Source: Eustoma russellianum
Taxonomy: Eukaryota > Streptophyta > Magnoliopsida > Gentianales > Gentianaceae
Assembly: GCA_036186865.1 (NCBI GenBank)
Contig: AP025040.1
Location: 35,600,912-35,664,911, forward strand
Length of the DNA: 64,000 nucleotides
Direction of reading: 5' to 3'
Part shown: positions 21,671 to 31,164 of the stretch, in pieces
How the letters are laid out: every line of letters begins with the position of its first letter
Position numbering within the stretch: position 1 is the stretch's first letter
Position numbers and translations under genes: made by a program
Notes under the pieces: generated by a model
Seen by the model: the letters and a program-made list of their open reading frames with translations, nothing else
The model's database searches: none
What the model was told of the DNA's origin: nothing

Positions 21671-21870
21671 GGGTATAAAGTTTGCGAAATGAGCTGTGAT
21701 GTGTTACAGGGTACAAAGACAAGCAGTAACCATCACAGGGTATAAAGTGAGCTGTAATGTGACACAGGGTATAAAGACAAGCTGTGGAACATTACAGGGT
21801 ATAAAGTTAAGCTGTGGTGTGTCACAGGGTATAAAGACAAGCTGTGGCCCATCACAGGGTATAAAGTTAT
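21671..21870 (+). repeat. Seven-unit hairpin/TATAAAG array, Gypsy-1 5' LTR
   Basis: Units of about 30 bp each contain CACAGGGTATAAAG followed by AAGCTGTG. CACAG pairs with CTGTG and leaves GGTATAAAGACAAG in the loop. Units start at about 21671, 21708, 21737, 21764, 21794, 21824 and 21854. The 3' LTR has the same array at 29019-29218. Confidence 0.88.
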
Positions 21871-22175
21871 GTGACCGGACATTATGACGTGCATTGCACT
21901 GGTTTTGAAAAGCGAAGCATAAGCATTTAGGTTTGTGTAGTGTAGTGCATGTTTTGAACTGTTATGCATCACATGAGTCGTTCTGGTATGGTTGAATTGT
22001 AAGTGAATTGTTATTGGACTGTTAATTGCTTATGAATTTCCATTCTTGCTCTGTTATGTTAGTAACCTACGCTCTTGAAATTGTACAAGACATGTGCCCC
22101 TTCACCCCTTGATATGAATATTACTCATGTCTTGCCATGTGTTGATCCCGTATGTCTTATAAGCGGGTTACTTGC

Positions 22176-22190
22176 TAGCGTTTTTCGCTA
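22176..22190 (+). promoter_or_regulatory. Hairpin before the LTR splice acceptor, Gypsy-1 5' LTR
   Basis: TAGCG-TTTTT-CGCTA, a perfect 5-bp stem with a five-base loop, 25 bp before the acceptor CAG. It is repeated unchanged at 29526-29540, and a different-sequence hairpin lies at the same place in Gypsy-2 and Gypsy-4. Confidence 0.7.
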
Positions 22191-22217
22191 AGGGTTCTAC
22201 CCTGTTGTTTTGCAGAT

Positions 22218-22280
22218 GAGCCCGAATACGATATGATCTTCATAGAGGACGACAACGAGTGGGCCGAATGGGATGCTTAG
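22218..22280 (+). CDS. Conserved micro-frame in LTR exon 2, Gypsy-1 5' LTR
   Basis: Directly after a CAG acceptor and two bases, the frame reads EPEYDMIFIEDDNEWAEWDA and stops. The 3' LTR copy reads EPEYDMIFIENDGEWTEWDA. Gypsy-2 encodes EPEYEMIFVKDDGEWAQWDD in the same place, with most nucleotide differences silent or conservative. No in-frame ATG is seen in the presumed first exon, so whether this is translated, or is a relic or a nucleic-acid signal, is open. Confidence 0.4.
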   Translation, partial: EPEYDMIFIEDDNEWAEWDA

Positions 22281-22559
22281 AGTTCTTATTGGGGGATAGT
22301 CGAGACTATTTCTAATTATTTCAGTTTCTTTCATTCATTAAGGATTTAGTTGGTTGTAACCACAAATAATCTTTTGTAAACACCTTACATTTTGAAGTAC
22401 GTATTTGATGGTTTAGATTTGTTTTACATATGTTTCCGTGCTTACTCTCTTACGTCATTAATGATGTGTATTCGAGAGATGAGACGTCTTGTAGTCCTCT
22501 CAGTAGGCTACGACGGATGCACCGGTTCGGATCCGCTGTCTGGGCCGGGGCGCTACAGG

Positions 22560-22571
22560 TGGTATCGGAGC
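22560..22571 (+). promoter_or_regulatory. Gypsy-1 primer binding site
   Basis: TGGTATCGGAGC, two bases after the LTR end. It is complementary to the 3' end of plant initiator tRNA-Met apart from one change (TCGG for TCAG). Confidence 0.85.
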
Positions 22572-22832
22572 CTAGGCTTCAGATCTACCTCGGAGACCTA
22601 GGTTATGTCATATAGAGTCCTAAGTTATGATCTTGACCTTAAGTTGATACATAGGTCTAAGAATTTGATCTTAGATATAAGATGAATCGGGTCGGGTGTG
22701 TGCGAGCGCGATAAAATGTAATCAATAAGCGTTATTTTTTTAGCTTACAAATTCCGTTCTGCGCAACGCATATAGGCTTTCAGGATTATCCTTGGAACTA
22801 CTGAATGCTAATAAGCGTTGATTTTGCAGACA

Positions 22833-23900
22833 ATGCCTCCCAGAAGAGAAAACCAGGGAAATGGCGGTAACAGAAACGACAATCCTCCACCACCGCAGAT
22901 GGTAGTACCACAGGCCTTGATGGACGCTATAACAGTAATAGCACAGGAGTTGCTCAGCAGCAGCCTCCTCCTCCACCACCGCCCCAGCACGGTATCCGGT
23001 ATTATATTGGGGAGATGCGAAAGATGCATGCCCCAACCTTTGAGGGGACCACTGATCCAGAGGTGGCAGAATTCTTGCTAGACGAGCTAGAGAAATGCTT
23101 CAGGCTGGTGCAAGTGCCAGAGGAACTTAAGGTGGATGTCGCCACGCCATTATTGAGTGGCAGAGCAAATGCCTGGTGGAATGGTATTCTACCGAAGATG
23201 ACACCCCCTATTTTTGGAGGCAATTCGTCGAGGCTTATAAGGACTATTACGTACCTGAAACTGCTATACTGGAGAAGATGAGACAGTTCGATAAGCTGGA
23301 ACAGGATCGGATGTCTATTTCTGACTATGCTGATAGATTCCATGCCTTGGGAAAATTCACGCCCATGGTATTGGAAAACAATAGAATGAAGATGCTCAAG
23401 TTTGAGCAAGGTTTGAACCCCTCGCATTCGGACGGCTATAGCGGGATCTAGTCTGAAAACTTTTGAAAAGATGTTAGATGCCTGCTATCGCGTGGAAAGT
23501 GACATGCATAGGTCACAGCGTAGAGAGGCTCGTGACGATACCAGCAAGATGCCGAGGGGTGATAGGAGTGGAGGTAGACCCAGACGTTGGGTCAAGATTC
23601 CTAGAAGAGGCCAGACGGGACAGATTTAGAGGGCACCACAGCAGAGTCAACCTGATCGACAGACGACAGGCGTGTGCCCCCATTGCAAGAAGAATCATAT
23701 AGGGTAGTGTTGGAAGAAAACGGGAGCATGTTTTAAGTGTGGTAAGACGGGCCACAGGATAAAGGATTGTCCCGAGTGGAAGCAAAAGTCACAAGGAGAA
23801 GCAGGGACGTCGCAGCAACAAAGGGGTAGGCCCAAGCCCAACGCGAGGGTACATGTCATGACTGACGCTGAAGTGAAGGAGAGTACTGAAGTTGTGACAG
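22833..23900 (+). pseudogene. gag: Gypsy-1 gag
   Basis: Starts MPPRRENQGNGGNRNDNPPP after a TTTTGCAG. The capsid region (EKCFRLVQVPEELKVDVATP, ANAWWNG, then YYVPETAILEKMRQFDKLEQ, DYADRFHALGKFTPMVLE) lies at 23060-23420 in three frames, so at least three frameshifts have occurred. A CCHC zinc knuckle, CFKCGKTGHRIKDC, is intact at about 23731-23772. Gag forms the virus-like particle and the knuckle packages RNA. The last codons before 23901 are split by an inferred intron leading into protease. Confidence 0.88.
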
Positions 23901-23989
23901 GTACGATTTAAGTTGAATCTTAGCCGTTTAAGTTGAAATCGAATATGCTATACATGAAAACCTTTATGTGCTACACTCTTTGTGTTTAG
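23901..23989 (+). other. Inferred gag-protease intron, Gypsy-1 (89 bp)
   Basis: GTACGATTTAAG ... TGTGTTTAG. Splicing joins ACA-G to GT-ACG-ATT and restores the frame VVTGTILVNKVPANVMFDSG. Unspliced, the frame stops at once (TAA at 23909). The intron is flanked by a 10-bp direct repeat AGGTACGATT (23899-23908 and 23988-23997). Gypsy-2 and Gypsy-3 have introns at the same codon and phase. Confidence 0.65.
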
Positions 23990-26900
23990 GTACGATTCTA
24001 GTTAATAAAGTGCCCGCAAATGTAATGTTTGATAGTGGAGCAAGTCACTCGTTCATCTCTAAGCGATTCGTCAAAGGACTCGACTGCCTACCCGAGTGGC
24101 TTGAAACCCCCTTCAGGGTGTAGGCAGCTGGTGAACAAGTTCTGGTTTCACACCACCAGTATAAAGACTGTGAATTGGAGTTGGATGGGAAAGTGTTTCC
24201 CGTTACGTTGGTCCCAATTGCGATGAGGGATTTCGATGTGATATTGGACATGGATTGGCTGACCAAGTATCATGCCAATATCGACTGCAGACTGAAGCTA
24301 GTAACGGTCAAAGATCCCAAAATGAATGAAGTGACAGTTCAAGGGAACATCAATCTAACGAAAGCCCCGAAGAAAATATACTTAACGCCGATTAAGGCTT
24401 TCAAGGCTTTGAAGAAGGGAGCAGAAGGACTTATCGTATATGCTTTGGATACGAAACAAGAAGTTCCCTCCATAGATCAGATTATGGCAATCAATGAATT
24501 TAAGAACGTATTTCCAGATGATTTGCCGGGAGTGCTGCCATCAAGAGAAGTGGATTTCGAAATCAACTTGATTCCTGGTGTGGAACCTATTTCTAAAGCA
24601 CCTTACAGAATGGCTCCAGCTGAGCTTAAGGAGCTGAAAGGACAACTTCAGGAGTTGTTAGATAAGAAGTTGATTCGTCTCAGTGTATCACCTTGGGAGG
24701 CTCCAGTATTATTTGTGAAGAAGAAGGGTGGCAGCATGCGATTATGTATTGATTACCGAGAGTTGAACAAAATCACTATTAAGAACAAATATCCTTTGTC
24801 AAGAATTGAGGATTTATTCGATCAACTAAAGAGAGCTCGATGGTTCTCAAAGATTAACCTTCGTCAGGGGTACCGTCAGTTGCTCGTGAAAGAAGGTGAC
24901 GTTCCTAAAACAGCTTTCCGGACTCGATATAGGCATTATGAATTTTTGGTGATGCCTTTTGGATTGACTAATGCCCCAGCAACTTTTATGGACTTGATGA
25001 ACACTGTATTCCGAGAACAGTTGGATCAGATTATGGTGGTGTTCATCGATGATATCTTGGTCTACTCCCCTAATAAACAATCCCATGCGGAACACCTAAG
25101 AGTGGTGTTGGAAATTTTGAGGCAACAGAAGCTATATGCTAAATTCAGCAAATGTTAATTTTTGCTAAGAAGTGTAGCCTTTCTCGGTCATGTGATTTCG
25201 GAGGACGGATCTCTGTAGATCCTAAGAAGATAGAAGCCATTACTGAATGGCCAAGACCTACAAATGTGACCGAAATCAGAAGCTTCCTAGGCTTGGCAGG
25301 CTACTATAGGATGTTTGTTGAAGGGTTTTCGACAATAGCTGTTCCATTGAGTAGACTTACTCAGAAAAACACTAAGTTTGAATGGACTGCTGAATGAGAG
25401 CAGAGCTTTTCTAAGCTCAAGAAGAGATTGACCACAGCCCCAGTGTTGGCGCAACCCTCCAGCACCGACGGTTTCGTGATCTATAGTGATGCGTCCAAGA
25501 AAGGACTAGGTATGTACATCATTACAACTAATGCATTATATATACATATGTTAGTCTTAAACTAACTTTCTGTTTATAGGTTGTGTTTTGATGCAAAATG
25601 GATGAGTTATCTCGTACGCATCGAGGCAGTTGAAACCGTATGAACAAAACTATCCGACGCATGACTTGGAGCTTGCAGATGTAGTATTTGCTCTTAAGAT
25701 CTGGAGGCACTATTTGTATGGAGAGAAATGTGCAATGTTCACAGATCATAAGAGCCTGAAATACCTGTTCCGGCAGAAAGAGTTGAATATAAGATAGAGG
25801 AGATGGTTGGAATTGCTTAAAGATTATGACTTAACCATCAACTATCATCCTGGTAAGGCCAATAGAGTGGCAGACGCGTTGAGCAGAAAGTCTAGCCACG
25901 CAAGACAGTCTCTGTTAGAGCGAGAGATTGAAGAGTTTGGCTTGGATGTTGTGGACTCAATGGCGAATGTTCTTACGGCCTATCTATAACCCCAGATTTG
26001 GTAGACCGAATAAAAGAAGCTCAATATGAGGATGTAGCACTGAAGGAACTCCACGACAAATTATCTACGGGACCAGTAAAAGATTTCCAGTTGAGAGAAG
26101 ATGGAAGTCTATGGTTCCAGAATCGGTTATGCGTGCCAGATAAGGATGAACTTTGGAGAGAATCGTTACACGAAGCGCATAACTCGAGGACGTCTATTCA
26201 CCCTGGAAGTACAAAAATGTGTAAGGACATCAAAATGAATTATTGGTGGATAGGAATGAAAAGAAGTATTGCGGAGTATGTGGAGAGATGCCTAGTATGT
26301 CAGCAAGTCAAAGCGGAGCATCAGCGACCCGGCGGCTTGATGATGCCATTGGAAATCCCAGAATGGAAGTGGGAGCATGTGACTATGGACTTCGTGATGG
26401 GGTTGCCCAAGACCCGAAATGGGAATGAGATGATTTGGGTAATTATCGATCGATTGACAAAGACAGCTCATTTCATAGTTATGCCACATGGTACTTCTTA
26501 TGAGAAACTGGCCAACATTTATATGGATAACATTGTAAGCTTGCATGGAATTCCCGTCAGTATTGTGTCGGACCGCGATCCCAGGTTTACTTCTAAGTTT
26601 TGGATGGCTTTCCAAAAAGCCATGGGCACTGAGCTAAGGATGAGCACAGCTTACCACCCACAAACGGATGGACAGTCTGAGAGGACCATCAAAACTTTAG
26701 AGGACATGCTGAGAGCATGCACATTGGATTTTAAGGGGAACTGGGATAACATGTTGAAACTGATGGAATTCTCATACAACAATACCCACCACAGTGCCAT
26801 TGGTATGGCTCCATTTGAGGCTCTATACGGGCAGAAGTGCCGATTTCCGGTTTGTTGGGACGAAGTTGGGGCAAGGACGATCATTGCACCTGAGTTGATT

Positions 26901-27424
26901 GAGCAAACGATTGAGAAAGTTAAGATCATAAGAGAGAGACTAAGGGTGGCATAAGATCGCAGTAAGAGTTGGGCAGATTCTAAAAGGCGACCCTTGGAGT
27001 TTGAAGTAGGTAAAAAGGTTTATCTGCAAATCTCACCCACTAAGGGAGTTGCGAGATTCGGAATGAAAGACAAGTTAAGCCCTCGATATATCGGTCCATA
27101 CGAGGTGCTTGGCAAGGTTGGAAAAAGAGCATACCGATTACCATGCCTCCAATCTTATCACAAGTCCACAATGTGTTTCACGTGTCTCAATTGAGGAAAT
27201 ACGTATCGGATCCGAGCCATATTCTTGAGGCCCAACCTTTGGAGATTAGGGATGATATCACGTACGAAGAGTATCCAGTGAAGATTGTGGACAAGAAGGA
27301 TCAAATTCTACGCAAGCGTGTAATTCTGTATGTCACGGTTCAATGGAGTAACCATACGGAGCACGAAGCCACGTGGGAACTTGAGGAGCAGATGAAAGAG
27401 TTATATCCACATCTTTTCCATTAA
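23990..27424 (+). pseudogene. pol: Gypsy-1 protease - RT - RNase H - integrase - chromodomain
   Basis: Protease: FDSGASHSF near 24030. RT: LCIDYRELNKITIKNKYPLS near 24745, box VVFIDDILVY near 25040. RNase H: VIYSDASKKGLG near 25480, DHKSLKYL near 25750. Integrase: CLVCQQVKAEHQRPGG near 26295, catalytic D in TMDFVMGLP, D in SDRDPRF and E in GQSERT. The C terminus is a chromodomain (EYPVKIVDKKDQILRKR ... HEATWELEEQMKELYPHLFH, end 27424), which marks the chromovirus Del/Tekay lineage and targets integration to heterochromatin in studied relatives. Disruptions include stops near 24121, 25156, 25396, 25602, 25796, 25987 and 26952 plus frameshifts. Confidence 0.92.
25510..25579 (+). other. Inferred intron in Gypsy-1 RNase H (70 bp)
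   Basis: GTATGTACATC ... TGTTTATAG interrupts the RNase H frame. Removal joins GGA-CTA-G with GT-TGT-GTT to give SKKGLGCVLMQ, the normal sequence. Gypsy-3 reads NRLGCVLM here without interruption, so this intron is private to Gypsy-1 among the copies visible. Confidence 0.62.
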
Positions 27425-27456
27425 GGTACGTCAGTTTCAAGGACGAAACTTTTTGT

Positions 27457-27468
27457 AAGGGGGTGGAA
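27457..27468 (+). promoter_or_regulatory. Gypsy-1 polypurine tract
   Basis: AAGGGGGTGGAA directly before the 3' LTR start at 27469. It is the expected plus-strand primer for reverse transcription. Confidence 0.85.
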
Positions 27469-27875
27469 TGTTATGCCCCGCACCCTCCGAAGAATAATCA
27501 AAGGGTAAAAGGAAATTAAATAGATTAATGACAATTAATGGTAATGAATTAAGGATTAAATATTGGATTCAGTGGTATTTATAGAGAGATTAAATATTGG
27601 AATTAATTAGTATTTAATCCAGAATTAAATATTGGAATTTAATTATTTAAGATAAATGAGATAATAGGATATAATTTAGAAACTCAAATTTCACCATTCC
27701 CATAACAAAAACTGACAGAACGTCAGTTTCTCTTCATTTTCAGAAAACTAGCGACGCATTCCTCTCTTCCTCCCCATAGGCGATTTTCCTCCTTCTTGCA
27801 ACCCTAGGTGAAGATTCCTCAAGATCTTCAATCCAATCATTGTTTGTTCTTCGATTCTTCTTCGAGTAATCACAG

Positions 27876-29565
27876 GCAAGTAATCTACTTACGAGTTCCT
27901 GCAATTTGCGAAAGAAAAAGACTTATTTTTGATATCAAAGTAGATCACCATGAAGTAGTTTCTTTCCGTGGATCTATATGTGAATTATGTGTTTTGGTTT
28001 TGAGATTTGGCCACTGTATATTGAAAATCGTTTGTTCTTGTTGTTGATCCCATGAAATCTTGCAAATCCCGATCCCTTGAAACCCCTTTTTGTTGCTATT
28101 GGCAGTTGAAGGGAGGAAGAGTGAAAAGATGAGATTTTTGGGTTTGTTTTGATGGATGATTTGAGTATTAGGCTTGAATCCGTGATTCGTACGTGAAAGG
28201 TTTTGTGTTGGTAAATTAAGCTTGGATTGATAGTGAGGATTAGGTTTGGAATGACTGGAAGGAAGTTGGAAATCGATTGGGGTTAGATGTGCAGTTTCTG
28301 TAGAAATCGCAGATTGAGAATGCTGGAAAACGCTGACATCAATCGATCGATGTCAGAGGCTGATGTACATCGATCGATCGATGTAAAGTAGAGGGAGAGA
28401 CTGACGTGCTACAGTTGTACGTGGATCGATCGATGTATAGTTGAGTGAGAGATCGATGTATCCTGATGGACATCGATCGAGCGATGTGAGGGAACGACGT
28501 CACATCGATCGATCGATGTAGGTTGAGTGAGAGATCGATGTGCCTCAGATGGACATGGATCGATCGACGTCAGGGGACGACGTCCATCTGATTTGTGGGA
28601 AAATAAATGGAGAAAGAGGGAAGCCAAGGGATCCTTTGGGTGACCTTAGGGACTTCTCATGACCTGATTGAGGTTAGTATAAGTCTTGGGAACACGATCT
28701 AGGATAATGAATTGACGGTGAGCTCTTGTAGGGTATTTGAATCGGACTTCAACATGAATGATCTAAGGGGTTAAGAATGAACGCTTGAGGCTTTGTTAGG
28801 GTTCAAATGGAACGTGTGAAGAGAGTTTACTTCATCCCTCGGATCCTTAGTATGAACGATTATGTGAGGTAGGCCTGAACATGTGTTGACATGTTTAAAA
28901 GTGAGAATGTGTTTGAAGTCTATGATTGAAGAATGTGATTGAATGATGAGAAGTTGTGCATTTTTGCATCATGGCACTTGCATTTGCATTATGATTTGAT
29001 AAGAGCTGTGCCTCGGCACAGGGTATAAAGTTTGTGAAATGAGCTGTGATGTGTTACAGGGTATAAAGAGAAGCTGTAACCATCACAGGGTATAAAGTGA
29101 GCTGTAATGTGACACAGGGTATAAAGACAAGGTGTGGAACATTACATGGTATAAAGTTAAGCTGTGGTGCATCACAGGGTATAAAGACAAGTTGTGGCCC
29201 ATCACAGGTTATAAAGTTATGTGACCAGACATTATGACGTGCATTGCACTGGTTTTGAAAAGCGAAGCATAAGCATTTGGGTTTGTGTAGTGTAGTGCAT
29301 GTTTTGAGCTGTCATGCATCACGTGAGTCGTTCTGGTATGATTGAATTGTAAGTGGATTGTTATTGAACTGTTAATTGCTTATGAATTTCCATTCTTGCT
29401 CTGTTATGCTAGTAACCTACACTCTTGAAATTGTACAAGACATATGCCCCTTCACCCCTTGATATGAATATTACTCATGTCTTGCCATGTGTTGATCCCG
29501 TATGTCTTATAAGCGGGTTACTTGCTAGCGTTTTTCGCTAAGGGTTCTACCCTATTTTTTTGCAG
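27876..29565 (+). other. Inferred GC-AG intron in Gypsy-1 3' LTR
   Basis: The donor CACAG/GCAAGT is a GC-type donor and the acceptor is TTTTTTTGCAG. The position matches GT donors in Gypsy-2, -3 and -4 LTRs, so it probably decayed from GTAAGT. In a 3' LTR it would not normally be spliced. Confidence 0.5.
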
Positions 29566-29567
29566 AT

Positions 29568-29630
29568 GAGCCCGAATACGATATGATCTTCATAGAGAAC
29601 GACGGCGAGTGGACCGAATGGGATGCTTAG
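29568..29630 (+). CDS. Conserved micro-frame, Gypsy-1 3' LTR copy
   Basis: Reads EPEYDMIFIENDGEWTEWDA and a stop. It differs from the 5' LTR copy at three residues. Same caveats as for the 5' copy. Confidence 0.38.
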   Translation, partial: EPEYDMIFIENDGEWTEWDA

Positions 29631-29907
29631 AGTTCTTATTGGGGGATAGTCGAGACTATTTCTGATTATTTCAGTTTCTTTCATTCGTTGAGGATTTAGT
29701 TGGTTGTAACCACTAATAATCTTTTGTAAACACCTTACATTTTGAAGTACATATTTGATGGTTTAGATTTGTTTTACATATGTTTCCGTGCTTACTCTCT
29801 TATGTCATTGATGATGTGTATTCGAGAGATGAGACGTCTTATAGTCCTCTCAGTAGGCTAAGACAGGTGTACCGGTTCGGGTCCGCTGTCCAGGCCGGGG
29901 CACTACA

Positions 29908-31164
29908 GAAATTAATCCTCAAAGTAAGTGGAAATTTCAGCTCAGCTCGGCCTATGCCTAGGCATGGGCTCAGGTTGCTGATTGAGCTAATGGGCTCAGG
30001 CTGCGGACTGCCATGATGGGCTCAAGTTGCAGGCCGGGCTACGAGTTGTAGGCTACAGGTCGGGTCCTACGATAGCGGGTTAGATCTTATCAGCTGGGGT
30101 GAAGTTTGTTTGAGTTTAAACTTCTCCAGGTTCTTAAGATAGGCTAAGGTTAAATTTTGAAAATTTATTGAGCTTTAACCGTGCGAGCTGACCTTAAGTT
30201 GTTATGATTTGAAGGCTTTGGTTAAATAGTTATTTGATTCGACGGCTAAGGACAGATTTAGTGCGGTTATCTGTTCCAAGGTTCAGGCCGAGCAGGTATC
30301 TGATCCAAGGGTTTAGGCCGAGCATGTATTTGATCCTATGGATGTGGTTGAATTGGATATAACAAACTGACCTCATATTTTTCCTATAAATAGTGGGCCG
30401 AGCTAACCTCTATGGTCATCAGAAAAATAAAAAAAATCCGAAATTATTCTCTTTTCTCTACAATCTTTCTCTCTGCATAATCATTCTCTCGCATACAGAA
30501 ACACTGCATTTTCCAGTAATCCGAGAAAGTCAAGACAGCTTATAGGTTCGTTTGACTTCATACGCTATAGTGCCACTCGTCTGAACTGACTCTGTTGTAT
30601 CCTGGGAGACGATTGCTCTATCTGGTTAGGCATAGTATACTGGAGCAATACGTCTTAAGGACAGAATCCTGGACTAACCTCGGATCTCTACTCAGTTGAG
30701 TTGTTAAGGTTATTACCGAGCTGCGCTCTCCTTTGTGCTGAGCTCAGCTGATTGAGGGATAGCGTAGCACTGTTATTGTCTAGTGTTTCCAAGCTGAGCT
30801 ATGCTGTGTGCTGAGCTCTGTTGTTTGGCTGGGAGCATTCGTTGTTCTGCACCACTGCCATGCTGAGCTCTGAACTAGGCTGAAGTGGCAGAAAGCACAA
30901 CTGTTCTGTTATGCTGTGGTGTCGAGGTCGGCAGATTGGCCATCAGTCCGAACGCAAACTAAATTACGCCACCTGGACTGTCTTGACCTGCAGGTCGGGC
31001 CGACCTGACCTGAGCTCGGCAGGTGGAGCACTGCTTTATTTCAAAAGCAAATTGTACAGAAGTAAATTTTGTCTGACTTGGATTACTCCCAACATTCTTA
31101 AGACGTATTATTATATTGATTCTGTACTGATTCTCGTTTGTCTCTGATGGCTTACAGAATCTAA
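29908..31164 (+). mobile_element. Copia-1 5' LTR, right part, and untranslated leader
   Basis: Continues the LTR interrupted at 20120 and aligns with the central LTR from about 35756 to 36990. It contains CCTATAAATAGTGGGCC (about 30384-30400), a good TATA box, conserved at 36229. The end of the LTR and the primer site cannot be fixed, because the other copy is followed by the same internal sequence. The leader ends at GGCTTACAG just before the gag ATG at 31165. Confidence 0.75.

Larger units (their letters stand above)
20527..22215 (+). other. Inferred LTR intron, Gypsy-1 5' LTR (donor decayed)
   Basis: The position equals the GCAAGT donor of the 3' LTR (27876), but here it reads ACAAGT. The acceptor is TTTTGCAG at 22208-22215. 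Gypsy-2, -3 and -4 have intact GT donors and AG acceptors at comparable LTR positions. The inference rests on that alignment; no transcript was available. Confidence 0.5.
20121..22557 (+). repeat. Gypsy-1 5' LTR
   Basis: Starts TGTTATACCCGCACCC and ends GGGGCGCTACA. In order it holds a likely decayed splice donor (20527), CGATCGAT palindromes (20983-21215), TATAAAG hairpin units (21671-21870), a hairpin (22176-22190), a splice-acceptor-like CAG (22215) and a short conserved frame (22218-22280). Confidence 0.92.
20121..29907 (+). mobile_element. Gypsy-1: chromodomain-bearing Ty3/gypsy element (Del/Tekay type), full length
   Basis: The element is 9787 bp with LTRs of 2437 and 2439 bp (TG...CA), initiator-Met-type primer site at 22560 and polypurine tract at 27457. 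The TSD gaaat is perfect at 20116-20120 and 29908-29912. The uninterrupted site is seen in the related Copia LTR at about 35755. Gag, protease, RT, RNase H, integrase and chromodomain appear in order but with frameshifts and stops. The two LTRs differ by about 3 percent over the first 240 bp by eye, so it is not a very recent insertion. It sits inside the 5' LTR of Copia-1. Confidence 0.93.
27469..29907 (+). repeat. Gypsy-1 3' LTR
   Basis: Starts TGTTATGCCCCGCACC and ends GGGGCACTACA. It is colinear with the 5' LTR, including palindromes (28335-28573), TATAAAG units (29019-29218), hairpin (29526-29540) and micro-frame (29568-29630). Confidence 0.92.
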
